Shown in pieces: positions 1 to 6,864 of a DNA stretch of 25,937 bases. The stretch covers positions 1 to 25,937 of the forward strand of contig JAUPWJ010000061.1 in assembly GCA_030916575.1 (NCBI GenBank), read 5' to 3'. Both the position numbers and the translations under genes were made by a program. The notes beneath the pieces are model-generated. The model was not told where the DNA came from and ran no database searches. It worked only from the letters and a program-made list of their open reading frames with translations. How positions within the stretch are numbered: the stretch's first letter is position 1; each line of letters opens with the position of its first letter. The DNA comes from Patescibacteria group bacterium (lineage in GTDB: Bacteria; Patescibacteriota; Minisyncoccia; Phycocordibacterales; UBA9973).

Positions 1-1
1 A

Positions 2-88
2 CCTTCTTTTGAATATATCTTTTTTGTCCTTTCAGCATTACTTTTAGTTGGACTATTTCTGAGCCTACGACTAAAAGAATTTAAATAA
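2..88 (+). CDS. C-terminal fragment of an integral membrane protein (5' end outside window)
   Basis: An open frame enters from the left edge and ends at TAA 86-88, giving 28 residues. About 18 hydrophobic residues (FFVLSALLLVGLFLSL) are followed by a short basic tail, RLKEFK. This looks like the last transmembrane helix and cytoplasmic end of a transporter, for example of MFS type, but too little is present to name a family. It converges on the minus-strand nucleotidyltransferase with 2 nt between the stop codons. Confidence 0.5.
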   Translation, partial: PSFEYIFFVLSALLLVGLFLSLRLKEFK

Positions 89-90
89 GT

Positions 91-540
91 TTATTGAATC
101 CTATTCTTCAGTAAATGATTTTTATAGATATGTTCTTTATGTGGCTTCAAGCGGACAATTTTAATTTTTAAATTTAAATTTTGTAAATCTTTTTTTAAAT
201 TTTTTACATACTCCACTTGATCATAGCCAAGTGCTATGATATCTGGTTTTTCTTTTACTATATGTGGTAGATATTTATCTACACCTCCTAGAATTACTTT
301 ATCAACCAATTTACACTTCCCTATTAAAGACATTCTTTCTTTTTCATTTTTATCGGGCAATTTACCTTTTATTTTTTTTACATTTTTATCTCGCGCAATC
401 GATACTATCAAGTATGGATTTTTGGTAAGAATTCTAGCTTGTTTAAAAAAATTTTCATGACCCTTATGAACACCATCAAATGTCCCAAAAACCATTACTT
501 TTGTTTGTATTGTGTCTTTTCTAGCCTGTTTTTGTGACAT
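91..540 (-). CDS. Cytidylyltransferase-like nucleotidyltransferase (FAD synthase RibL / TagD type)
   Basis: A 149-residue protein with the HxGH signature of the nucleotidyltransferase superfamily: FGTFDGVHKGHENFF, with His25 and His28. The C-terminal half has the family's DxxxLGYDQ-like segment (IIALGYDQ). Enzymes of this size join a nucleotide to a phosphorylated substrate with release of pyrophosphate: FMN to FAD in archaeal RibL, or glycerol-3-phosphate to CDP-glycerol in TagD. The sequence does not decide the substrate; the opening MVFGTFDGVHKGHE resembles RibL-type proteins most. The start at 540 is supported by a -10 box exactly 6 nt upstream; an internal Met16 lies just before the motif. 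The protein is soluble and monocistronic. Confidence 0.75.
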   Translation of the reverse strand: MSQKQARKDTIQTKVMVFGTFDGVHKGHENFFKQARILTKNPYLIVSIARDKNVKKIKGKLPDKNEKERMSLIGKCKLVDKVILGGVDKYLPHIVKEKPDIIALGYDQVEYVKNLKKDLQNLNLKIKIVRLKPHKEHIYKNHLLKNRIQ

Positions 541-546
541 TTCTTC

Positions 547-552
547 ATTATA
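547..552 (-). promoter_or_regulatory. Extended -10 box for the nucleotidyltransferase, leaderless spacing
   Basis: TGGTATAAT reads on the minus strand; TATAAT is followed by GAAGAA and then the ATG at 540. The 6-nt gap puts the predicted transcript start on the start codon. Confidence 0.6.
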
Positions 553-573
553 CCAAGAAATATAAGGAATTAT

Positions 574-582
574 TTATCCACA
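574..582 (+). other. DnaA-box-like nonamer
   Basis: TTATCCACA matches the canonical DnaA box exactly. It lies between the divergent promoters of the nucleotidyltransferase and the riboswitch operon. One isolated nonamer in AT-rich DNA can occur by chance, so function is uncertain. Confidence 0.25.
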
Positions 583-589
583 AGGAAAA

Positions 590-617
590 TTGACAAAGAG
601 TGGAATAAGCATAAAAT
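590..617 (+). promoter_or_regulatory. Sigma70-type promoter of the cobalamin riboswitch operon
   Basis: A consensus -35 TTGACA (590-595) and a -10 TAAAAT (612-617) are separated by 16 nt. The predicted transcript start near 624 leaves room for the complete riboswitch. Most genes in this window instead have a -10 box abutting the start codon, so this operon is built differently. Confidence 0.65.
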
Positions 618-642
618 GAAGAAGTTCGTTTAATAAATTAAA

Positions 643-735
643 AGAATTGATTGGGGAAACTGGTTAGATTCCAGTACAGTGCCGCTACGGTAAGCCAACC
701 TCTGGGTTGGACAAGTCCGATTGCCAATCATTTCT
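643..735 (+). promoter_or_regulatory. Cobalamin (B12) riboswitch aptamer
   Basis: The conserved core is readable: GGGGAAACTGGTTAGATTCC, then ACAGTGCCGCTACGGTAAGCC, corresponding to the family's GGTGAAAATCC and CCGCNACGGTNA blocks. A B12-box-like AGTCCGATTGCC follows at 714-725. The closing stem P1 pairs 648-654 (TGATTGG) with 724-730 (CCAATCA), extended across one mismatch by AGAA/TTTCT. An internal hairpin CCAACC(TCTG)GGTTGG spans 695-710. Members of this class bind cobalamins and normally repress B12 uptake or synthesis genes. Here the switch precedes two DUF4430 genes, which ties them to B12. Confidence 0.88.
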
Positions 736-771
736 ACATCCCGAGCAGGAAAATCCTTTTTTTAGGACCCA

Positions 772-798
772 AATTCTGCCGGAAGCAGGATTTTTTTT
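772..798 (+). terminator. Intrinsic terminator of the riboswitch (expression platform)
   Basis: AATTCTGC (772-779) pairs with GCAGGATT (785-792), one G-U pair, across the loop CGGAA, followed by eight T. An extra GCAGGA at 745-750 repeats the 3' arm and can pair with the same TTCTGC, giving an antiterminator/terminator choice. The first ATG lies only 11 nt after the T-run, so read-through would be needed for expression. By family logic, bound B12 favours termination. Confidence 0.8.
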
Positions 799-808
799 GT
801 TTTTATAT

Positions 809-1288
809 ATGTCAAAATCTAAAAAAATAATTACATATGGATTTCTAGTTATGGCTCTTGTGTTTTTTTTAATATTTATTTTTACTTCAAAGAATGAAAC
901 AGAGAACATTATTCCGAACACTGAAGTAATAAATATACAAGAGGAGGTAGTAAAAGAAGTAAGGTCAGTTCCTGTTAAAAAAACGGCAGAGAAAGGAATA
1001 AAAACTACCCTAGAAGTAAATAATACTAAATATGAAAGTGAGATAAATAAAGAAATAAGTGTTTACGATTTTATGACTCAGTTAAAAACTGAAGGTAAAA
1101 TTACTTTTAAAGAAAAGACTTACTCTGGTATAGGTAAATTTATTCAAGAAATTAATGGACTAAAGTCAGACGGAGATAATTATTGGATTTATTATGTAAA
1201 TGGAGTGGAGGCAAGTATTGGTGTATCAAATTATAAGATTAATCCAGGCAATGTCGTGTCTTGGAAATATGAGAAAAATAAATATTAA
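809..1288 (+). CDS. Membrane-anchored DUF4430 (transcobalamin-like C-terminal fold) protein, putative B12-binding
   Basis: A 159-residue protein. I start it at ATG 809, just after the riboswitch terminator; the in-frame TTG at 707 lies inside the aptamer. Residues 8-26 form one hydrophobic helix after a Lys-rich start, with no lipobox Cys, so it should be a signal anchor with the rest outside. A charged linker leads to a DUF4430 domain at about 65-156, ending with the hallmark YWIYYVNG (125-132), ASIGVSNYKINPGNVVSWKYE. DUF4430 is related to the C-terminal beta domain of transcobalamin and intrinsic factor, which covers one face of cobalamin. Riboswitch control supports a B12-related role; binding itself is inferred. 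The next ATG follows its stop by 1 nt. Confidence 0.8.
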   Translation: MSKSKKIITYGFLVMALVFFLIFIFTSKNETENIIPNTEVINIQEEVVKEVRSVPVKKTAEKGIKTTLEVNNTKYESEINKEISVYDFMTQLKTEGKITFKEKTYSGIGKFIQEINGLKSDGDNYWIYYVNGVEASIGVSNYKINPGNVVSWKYEKNKY

Positions 1289-1289
1289 A

Positions 1290-3113
1290 ATGAAAAATTT
1301 GAAGAAAGTTTTTGGATTACTGTTTTTATTGGTCATAATATTACCTTCATTTAATGCAAAAGCACAGGAGGTTCCTGTGGAGCCTGATACAGAAATCGAA
1401 GTAGAAACTGCAACCATCCACCTCACAATGAGAGCGGGAGGAGTATTCTTTTCTGAAGACATAGAAGTATTAGAGGATAGTACTGTATTGTCTGTACTAG
1501 AAACAGCTGACGAATCAAGCGACTTATTTTCCATATCTGACGTACAAGTATATCCTTTCGGTTCATATTTGAAATGCATTAATATACAAGACATCGGTGA
1601 GAAATGTGACGACTGGCAATACATTTTGGACAACGACTATCCAAGTACAAGCATCGACAATACCAATGTCTCCGGACATGGAAGTATTTATTTATACTTC
1701 AGTGCCAAAAATAGAATATCATTAAATAATGATTCTATCACCACTGAAGATAGTGTTACTGTTATAGTAGAAAAGTATGAATACGAAGATGGCGTATGGG
1801 AAACAGAAGACGAGGCAATAATAGGAGTAACTCAGCCGAACACCACGGATGCATTCAACCCTCCAATAGAGATAATGACTGGCGAAGTGGACGAAAATGG
1901 GCAGATAACTTTTAGTATGATCCCTGTGGGCTTATACGACGTAGGAATAAGAGATGAATATGGATATTATTTCCCTACCCAGCCACTTACTGTGACGGAA
2001 GCTTCTTCACCTTCTTCAGGATCTTCTAGTGGAAATTCTTCACCAAACACTAATAAAAAAGAAGGTAAAGTTCTTGGAGTAAGTACAAATATAAAGTTTG
2101 ATATACAAAAAGCTTTTGATTTTCTTTATACACAACAAAAAGAAGACGGCTCATTTGGAGAAGATATTTATACTGACTGGGCCTCTATAACACTAGCCAC
2201 TGATGAGGGCCATAAAAGTGAAGCTATAAAATTAATAAAATACCTCAACGAAAACAATATTTCTGGCACACCACTACTTACTGACTATGAAAGGCACGCA
2301 ATGGCTCTTATGTCTTTTGGATTAAATCCTTACAATACTAACGGAGAAAATTATATAAAGAAAATAATCGATGCTTTTGATGGTAAGCAATTTGGAGATA
2401 TAAATGAAGACAATGATGACATTTTCGCTTTGGTTGTTTTACAAAATGCTGGATACACAATTGAGGACATAGAAATTGTAAATGCTCTGAAATTCATCTT
2501 AGAAAGACAAAAAGAAAATGGCTCTTGGGATGAAAGCGTAGACATGACGGGAGCAAGTATGTCAGCTTTAGTGAAATTTGGAGACAGAGACGATGTGAAG
2601 AATGCTTTATCAAAAGGAAAAGAATTCTTAAAAAGTAAACAAGAAAAAGACGGTGGTTTTGAAAATGTTTCTTCTACTGCGTGGGCAATTGAAGGCATAG
2701 TCGCCCTCGGTGAGAAACCTGAAGACTGGGTAAAAAAAGAAAATACACCCAATGACTTTTTGGCTACAAATCAGGACACTGATGGCGGAATAAAAAATGA
2801 AGACTTAAATAATAAACTTTGGCAAACTACTTATGTATTAAAAGCACTTTCAGGAAAAACTTGGAATCAAATAATGCAAAACTTTAAAAAAAAAGAAATT
2901 GAAATAGCCCAAATAATAGAAAAACCTAAAGTAGTACCTGTGGCTAAAAAAACTATCGTAAAAATACCTGAAAACAAAACTCCAATTGAAAATCTAGAAG
3001 AATTAGCCACACAAAATACAGCTGAGGTCATTAACACTATAAAAGAAAACGAACAAAAGAAACCTAGTTTTTTCGCTAGAGTTTTTAAAAATATCTTTGG
3101 AATTTTTAATTAA
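1290..3113 (+). CDS. Secreted DUF4430 plus alpha/alpha-toroid protein, domain-reversed transcobalamin/intrinsic-factor-like
   Basis: A 607-residue protein starting 1 nt after the preceding stop; ATG 1269 is an alternative overlapping start. Residues 1-26 form a signal peptide (hydrophobic core, then FNAKAQ). Residues 40-142 are DUF4430-like: ATIHLTMRAGG, DSTVLSVLETA, WQYILDNDYPSTSIDN, and a terminal strand IYLYFSAK. Two Cys (96, 106) could form a disulfide in the central loop. Residues 150-236 look like a small beta-sandwich, then a Ser-rich linker (238-262). Residues 272-530 carry terpenoid-cyclase-type toroid repeats: QQKEDGSFG, RQKENGSWDES, KQEKDGGFENVSS, NQDTDGGIKNE, each followed by a helix. 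Animal B12 carriers combine the same two fold types, alpha first. The C-terminus is charged with a hydrophobic, basic tail (FFARVFKNIFGIFN). No catalytic Asp-rich cyclase motif is visible. Confidence 0.8.
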   Translation: MKNLKKVFGLLFLLVIILPSFNAKAQEVPVEPDTEIEVETATIHLTMRAGGVFFSEDIEVLEDSTVLSVLETADESSDLFSISDVQVYPFGSYLKCINIQDIGEKCDDWQYILDNDYPSTSIDNTNVSGHGSIYLYFSAKNRISLNNDSITTEDSVTVIVEKYEYEDGVWETEDEAIIGVTQPNTTDAFNPPIEIMTGEVDENGQITFSMIPVGLYDVGIRDEYGYYFPTQPLTVTEASSPSSGSSSGNSSPNTNKKEGKVLGVSTNIKFDIQKAFDFLYTQQKEDGSFGEDIYTDWASITLATDEGHKSEAIKLIKYLNENNISGTPLLTDYERHAMALMSFGLNPYNTNGENYIKKIIDAFDGKQFGDINEDNDDIFALVVLQNAGYTIEDIEIVNALKFILERQKENGSWDESVDMTGASMSALVKFGDRDDVKNALSKGKEFLKSKQEKDGGFENVSSTAWAIEGIVALGEKPEDWVKKENTPNDFLATNQDTDGGIKNEDLNNKLWQTTYVLKALSGKTWNQIMQNFKKKEIEIAQIIEKPKVVPVAKKTIVKIPENKTPIENLEELATQNTAEVINTIKENEQKKPSFFARVFKNIFGIFN

Positions 3114-3313
3114 AACCCTAAATCCCCTAACCCTGAGTAAATACCAATAAATTTCGGTATAGCGAATACTAATCCTAAAAGTGGTAAAACTACAGCTATA
3201 ACTGTAATCCAAATAATCACTAAAAAGTATTTGCGAGTTTTTTCTACTGATTTATAAATAGCATCAAGCTTAATATCTTGCTCATTTAACTTCTTTTGAA
3301 TATCTTGTTCCAT
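3110..3313 (-). CDS. Small single-span membrane protein, function unknown
   Basis: A 67-residue protein. Residues 1-28 are polar and helix-forming (MEQDIQKKLNEQDIKLDAIY), then one long hydrophobic segment (about 29-55) and a short tail. The amphipathic N-terminus followed by one helix suggests a small coiled-coil membrane protein; I recognise no family. It converges on the toroid gene with a 4-bp overlap of coding ends. A -10 box 6 nt before its ATG marks an independent promoter. Confidence 0.6.
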   Translation of the reverse strand: MEQDIQKKLNEQDIKLDAIYKSVEKTRKYFLVIIWITVIAVVLPLLGLVFAIPKFIGIYSGLGDLGF

Positions 3314-3319
3314 GATTTT

Positions 3320-3325
3320 ATTATA
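3320..3325 (-). promoter_or_regulatory. Extended -10 box for the 67-residue membrane protein, leaderless spacing
   Basis: TGTTATAAT on the minus strand, then AAAATC and the ATG at 3313. The 6-nt gap is the one seen throughout the window. Confidence 0.6.
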
Positions 3326-3328
3326 ACA

Positions 3329-3940
3329 CTATTGAATAGTAAAAAATCCTAACAATACTGCAGTAATATTAATTACTGAGTGCGCAAGAGTTGTTAATAG
3401 TAAATTTGGATATTTATAATAAAGAGAAGCAAAGAAAATACCACCCACAAAAGTTATTGGTAAAACAATATCTAGTCCTGGATAAATTATATGAATTAAA
3501 GTAAATAAGATAGTATTTACTAAAATTATTGTAAAGCCACTTTTAAAAATAAGTTGCAACCTATGCATTAAAAAGGAACGAAAAGCAAATTCTTGAAAAA
3601 AAGAAATCGGAATAAATAACAAAAGTTTTTGAAATAAAACATTTCTTGCATTAATACTTACTAAATCTAATTGCCAATTTAGTAAAAAAAGAACTCCAAC
3701 AGATAATATAGTAAAGCCTAAATAAATAGGTATGGATTTCTTTAAATTATCATGGCGCAAACCCATCTCTTTATGGGTCCACTTTTCATAATAAATTATT
3801 CCATAAATAGACAGAGCTCCGATGCAGAGAAAAAAGAAAACCCAAGACTTAGATACTACATTGAAATACAACAATAAAACAGGTAAAACAAAAATCAGAA
3901 AAGTTTGTAAAATTATTAATCTCTTAGATGGTTTATTCAT
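3329..3940 (-). CDS. CPBP-family intramembrane metalloprotease homologue (CAAX protease/bacteriocin-processing type)
   Basis: A 203-residue polytopic membrane protein with about six to seven hydrophobic segments. The three family motifs are present: motif 1 at 116-121 reads QEFAFR where the usual form is EExxxR; motif 2 FTLIH (146-150) matches FxxxH; motif 3 HSVIN (187-191) matches HxxxN. The His and the second Glu that serve catalysis or metal binding are kept, but the first Glu is Gln, so activity is uncertain. Family members cleave prenylated proteins or act in bacteriocin maturation and immunity. It follows the transglutaminase-like gene by 3 nt, so the two are probably cotranscribed. Confidence 0.75.
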   Translation of the reverse strand: MNKPSKRLIILQTFLIFVLPVLLLYFNVVSKSWVFFFLCIGALSIYGIIYYEKWTHKEMGLRHDNLKKSIPIYLGFTILSVGVLFLLNWQLDLVSINARNVLFQKLLLFIPISFFQEFAFRSFLMHRLQLIFKSGFTIILVNTILFTLIHIIYPGLDIVLPITFVGGIFFASLYYKYPNLLLTTLAHSVINITAVLLGFFTIQ

Positions 3941-3943
3941 ACT

Positions 3944-4558
3944 TTATTTTCTCTTTTTATATTCCTCTCTCTTACTTGCTGATACTTCTATTTTATCTAC
4001 TTTGCGTAATTTTTTCAAAACTTCTTTAGGAACAATATCAAAATGTTTCATTTTATCCAATGCCTTATCAATATACCATAAGTCATTTTTATCTATAGCC
4101 CAATTTTCTTTTATCTTACTTAAATCCAAAATATCAGAATATTGTCTTAAAGTTTTATCACCATTGTCCAAAAAATATTCGTGAAAATAGGACATAGCAA
4201 GCTCACGGATATCTTTATATATTGGCTCACGATAGCGTAAAACATTGTGATTGGTCTTAGATAATGCTCCCCAATACTTCCCTATTTTAAATGGGGCAAT
4301 CACATGATCAAAATCATGTTTAGTTGTTTTTAAATACATTAACAATGATTTATGTTTATGTAAAGACAAAATATAAGCTCCTAGGATTGCTCCTTCAAAG
4401 CAGTGCGCATTATGTTCACGCAATACTCTAAGTGGAGACTTTATTGTATCAACTCCATCATATTCAAAATTGAAAGGGAGAGAATTCAAATAATCCTGCA
4501 CTTTGGCCGGAGTATTTAAACTCTTTAAAAATTTTAATTCTCCTTTTGTAAAATTCAT
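3944..4558 (-). CDS. Transglutaminase-like / papain-fold cysteine hydrolase homologue
   Basis: A 204-residue soluble protein. I place the start at ATG 4558, overlapping the mscL stop as TAATG (1 bp), a typical sign of translational coupling; an upstream in-frame start would put 10 residues inside mscL. The segment REHNAHCFEGAILGAYIL offers a candidate nucleophile, Cys53, at a helix start, and FDHVIAPF offers His85, followed by KIGKYWGALSKTNH. Cys-helix then His on a strand is the arrangement of transglutaminase-like proteases. The tail is Lys/Arg-rich. Substrate unknown; assignment rests on the motif pattern only. Confidence 0.5.
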   Translation of the reverse strand: MNFTKGELKFLKSLNTPAKVQDYLNSLPFNFEYDGVDTIKSPLRVLREHNAHCFEGAILGAYILSLHKHKSLLMYLKTTKHDFDHVIAPFKIGKYWGALSKTNHNVLRYREPIYKDIRELAMSYFHEYFLDNGDKTLRQYSDILDLSKIKENWAIDKNDLWYIDKALDKMKHFDIVPKEVLKKLRKVDKIEVSASKREEYKKRK

Positions 4559-4959
4559 TACACTAAAGTAGATGTACAGAACGCACAACGCTTTGCAAGA
4601 ACTGGTATTTCACTTAAACACTCAGGGCATTTTTTATTCGTAGGATCCTCGGGTGCTCCTTTTTTACTGCGAGCAATGAGAGCATTAATGGGTGTGACGA
4701 CAAAGAAGTATATCGCGAGCGCTACTATAAGAAATGAAATAAGAGCATTTAAAAATAAACCATAAGTAAACACACTTCCATTTATTTTAAATGATAACTC
4801 TGAGAAATCAGGGGTCTTGATAATAGCCCCTATTAAAGGAGTTAAAATATTTGCGACAAGTGATGAAACAACAGCCGAAAAAGCCGCACCAATCATCACA
4901 CCGACTGCTAAGTCCACAACATTACCTCGTAATATAAATTGTTTAAATCCTTTAAGCAT
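4558..4959 (-). CDS. mscL: Large-conductance mechanosensitive channel MscL
   Basis: A 133-residue protein matching MscL throughout: N-terminal helix FKQFILRGNVVDLAVGVMIG, first pore helix GAAFSAVVSSLVANILTPL, a periplasmic-type loop, then a second helix ALISFLIVALAIYFFVV and conserved TPINAL. MscL pentamers open under membrane tension to release solutes during hypo-osmotic shock. The C-terminus carries a Cys4 cluster (CPEC ... CAFC), a putative zinc ribbon found in some bacterial MscL proteins. The gene sits 4 nt after the cyclophilin gene but also has its own -10-like TAGAAT 6 nt before the ATG, inside the cyclophilin tail. Confidence 0.93.
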   Translation of the reverse strand: MLKGFKQFILRGNVVDLAVGVMIGAAFSAVVSSLVANILTPLIGAIIKTPDFSELSFKINGSVFTYGLFLNALISFLIVALAIYFFVVTPINALIARSKKGAPEDPTNKKCPECLSEIPVLAKRCAFCTSTLV

Positions 4960-4963
4960 AATT

Positions 4964-5644
4964 TTATTCTAAGACAACACTATTTATTACCATAGGAGTT
5001 ATTGGTCTATCCCCAGGAGCAGTTGGTGTATTTTCTATTTTAGTAACAACATCCATACCAGACACTACTTTCCCAAATACTGTGTGTTTAGTATCTAGGA
5101 AATTATTATTTGCTGTATTGATGAAAAATTGACTACCATTCGTATTTGGACCAGCATTGGCCATAGCTATAGTTCCAATAATATTGCTATTTGTATCTGT
5201 TATTTCATCCTCAAATTTATATCCAGGTCCTCCTGTACCCCAAGCACTTTGCTTAGTGTCATCTTTAGTCAACGGATCACCACCTTGAATCATAAAACCT
5301 TTTATAACTCTGTGGAACTTTACTCCATTATAAAAATTCTCACCGGCTAGTTTAGTAAAGTTCTCTACTGTTTTTGGAGCTTGTAGAGATAAAAATTCTA
5401 TTTTAATATCCCCCATATTTGTCTTTAGTGTTGCGTACATAATTTTTTCTTTATTAGTTATATTTGTATTTGTAATATTATTTTCTTTCACATCAGGTAC
5501 TTGGTTGGTATTTTCTATTTCTTTTTCATTTGAATACATTTCAGTATTTTCGGAAACTTGTTCTACTTTTTTATTGTTATATGCATTAATAAAAAGAACT
5601 CCTAAAATTATTAAAACTACTATAATTATAATATATTTCTTCAT
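4964..5644 (-). CDS. Membrane-anchored or secreted cyclophilin-type peptidyl-prolyl isomerase
   Basis: A 226-residue protein. Residues 4-19 are a hydrophobic signal or anchor; 25-67 are an Asn/Glu-rich linker; 69-226 form a cyclophilin domain. Active-site signatures are intact: FHRVIKGFMIQGGDP (catalytic Arg112) and MANAGPNTNGSQFFI. Cyclophilins catalyse cis-trans isomerisation of prolyl bonds and assist folding; with this N-terminus it should act outside the cytoplasmic membrane, fitting the neighbouring disulfide genes. It follows the PspC gene by 7 nt. The domain is of compact bacterial length. Confidence 0.9.
   Translation of the reverse strand: MKKYIIIIVVLIILGVLFINAYNNKKVEQVSENTEMYSNEKEIENTNQVPDVKENNITNTNITNKEKIMYATLKTNMGDIKIEFLSLQAPKTVENFTKLAGENFYNGVKFHRVIKGFMIQGGDPLTKDDTKQSAWGTGGPGYKFEDEITDTNSNIIGTIAMANAGPNTNGSQFFINTANNNFLDTKHTVFGKVVSGMDVVTKIENTPTAPGDRPITPMVINSVVLE
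4966..4971 (-). promoter_or_regulatory. -10-like box for mscL inside the end of the cyclophilin gene
   Basis: TAGAAT, 6 nt (AAAATT) before the mscL ATG. It lacks the TGn extension and overlaps coding sequence, so it is weaker evidence than the TATAAT cases. Confidence 0.35.
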
Positions 5645-5651
5645 AAATGAA

Positions 5652-5876
5652 TTAATTAGTTTTTACTTCAGATACAACTCTTTGTTTTGGCACAATTAAT
5701 ATCATTAAGATATAAGCCAATATTCCAGGTATCGCTGCAGTGAAAATTGTTAATAATAAATAAATAACTCTAAATAACACTGGATCAACATCAAAATACT
5801 CCCCCAGTCCACCCATAACACCGGCAATGACTTTATTCTCCTCACTTCTGTATAATTTTTTATTGTATGTTTTCAT
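5652..5876 (-). CDS. PspC-domain small membrane protein
   Basis: A 74-residue protein consisting of a PspC domain only: the conserved KKLYRSEENKVIAGVMGGLG, then EYFDVDPVLFRVIYLLLTIF and a second hydrophobic stretch GILAYILMILIVPK. In Proteobacteria PspC relates the phage-shock response to membrane stress; free-standing copies like this are widespread and of undefined role. It lies 13 nt downstream of the dsbB-like gene and 7 nt upstream of the cyclophilin gene, probably within one transcript. Confidence 0.88.
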   Translation of the reverse strand: MKTYNKKLYRSEENKVIAGVMGGLGEYFDVDPVLFRVIYLLLTIFTAAIPGILAYILMILIVPKQRVVSEVKTN

Positions 5877-5889
5877 TTGTTTTTTGTTA

Positions 5890-6435
5890 TTAATCTTCTT
5901 TTTTGTAAAAGTGAGCTACTAAAACAATTGTAATTAAAGCGAAAAATGCAGTTAGGGCAAGCATTGGTATTGATATATACCCACCAAATTCTGAAACTAA
6001 TTGTTGATAACAAGAAACTCCGGAAGCATCACAAGGTAAATTGCCTGTATCAGCAAAATAGTAATTAAAATTATGATACATAGAAATGATACCTCCAACA
6101 ATTAGTAAAGGTAAAGTATACTTCACCACCTTTCTGTCTTTATACCAAATAGCAGAAGCAAAAATAAATACTAAAGGTATCATAAATACTCTCTGCCACC
6201 AACAAAGATAGCATGGCAAGAAATCAATAATTTCAGAATATATAAGTGGAAATACTGATGCCACTAATGATAGTATTAAGCCAATCTGTAAATAATGCTT
6301 ATCTAAAAAAGCTAAATATTTATTTTTCTTCGGTCCAATAAAAAGAAGATAGAGTGCAACCACAGAAAAAACTTGCAGTAGTATTGCACCTCCACCTAAA
6401 AAAACATTTAAATAGTGTACATTTTGTGTATCCAT
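5890..6435 (-). CDS. dsbB: DsbB/BdbC-type disulfide-forming membrane oxidoreductase
   Basis: A 181-residue protein with about five hydrophobic segments. The CxxC pair is in LPCYLCWWQR (Cys75, Cys78) and a second pair lies in the extracellular loop LPCDASGVSC (Cys135, Cys142). These four Cys and the CWWQR context are diagnostic of DsbB/BdbC, which passes electrons from a thiol oxidase to quinone. The thioredoxin-fold gene 6 nt upstream (6442-6837) is the likely partner. Together they would oxidise exported proteins, several of which in this window carry paired Cys. Confidence 0.88.
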   Translation of the reverse strand: MDTQNVHYLNVFLGGGAILLQVFSVVALYLLFIGPKKNKYLAFLDKHYLQIGLILSLVASVFPLIYSEIIDFLPCYLCWWQRVFMIPLVFIFASAIWYKDRKVVKYTLPLLIVGGIISMYHNFNYYFADTGNLPCDASGVSCYQQLVSEFGGYISIPMLALTAFFALITIVLVAHFYKKED

Positions 6436-6441
6436 ATATTT

Positions 6442-6837
6442 TTATTCTGGTAATACACAAGCGGTCTTTTCAGCTAATTCTACCAGTGTCGCTTCTCCAG
6501 AGAATGGTCTAGTACCATCAGCAAATTCCCATGTTGGGTATCCTTCTACTTTATTATCCACGCAAATTTGATTTTGACCTTGACCGTCAGCAGTAGAACA
6601 TTCTACATAGGGTAGAAGCTTTACAGATGTTCCGAATAATTTCTTTTGAGCCTGACAATGAGGACACCAAAAGGCACCGTAGAATGTAGCACCTCTATCT
6701 TTCAAACACTGGGCAAAACTATCATATTTACCTGGTGGAGGGGTGCCTGTAGACACGCCACGAGTTACAGCTGTTGCTAATGTACCTACTATTAATAATA
6801 CAATAACTAAAACGAAGATTTTTACTTTATTATCCAT
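6442..6837 (-). CDS. Membrane-anchored thioredoxin-fold oxidoreductase (partner of DsbB)
   Basis: A 131-residue protein. Residues 6-24 are a hydrophobic anchor; 37-131 form a thioredoxin-like domain with FWCPHC (Cys58, Cys61) and the cis-Pro segment GYPTWEF (Pro101). CPHC is the DsbA-type dithiol and indicates an oxidising role. Further Cys at 44, 80, 92 and 127 may form a structural pair. This form of the domain (YVECSTADGQ, NKVEGYPTW) is commonly fused or adjacent to VKOR; here the neighbour is DsbB. The ATG is 6 nt after an extended -10 box; a strong AGGAGGTGA lies about 20 nt upstream, too far for normal ribosome placement. Confidence 0.87.
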   Translation of the reverse strand: MDNKVKIFVLVIVLLIVGTLATAVTRGVSTGTPPPGKYDSFAQCLKDRGATFYGAFWCPHCQAQKKLFGTSVKLLPYVECSTADGQGQNQICVDNKVEGYPTWEFADGTRPFSGEATLVELAEKTACVLPE

Positions 6838-6843
6838 AAAGCT

Positions 6844-6849
6844 ATTTTA
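6844..6849 (-). promoter_or_regulatory. Extended -10 box for the thioredoxin-dsbB group, leaderless spacing
   Basis: TGTTAAAAT on the minus strand, then AGCTTT and the ATG at 6837. It suggests that the disulfide genes have their own promoter downstream of dgkA. Confidence 0.5.
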
Positions 6850-6864
6850 ACAAAAATCACCTCC

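Noticed and set aside
571..595. Replication origin near the perfect DnaA box
   Set aside because: Only one box, no cluster, no dnaA or dnaN nearby.
707..808. N-terminal extension of the first DUF4430 gene from TTG 707
   Set aside because: This segment is the riboswitch aptamer and its terminator; a signal-anchor start at ATG 809 fits the protein.
1200..1289. Earlier starts for the toroid protein (1200, 1269)
   Set aside because: They lie within the upstream gene and put extra residues before the signal peptide; ATG 1290 follows the stop by 1 nt.
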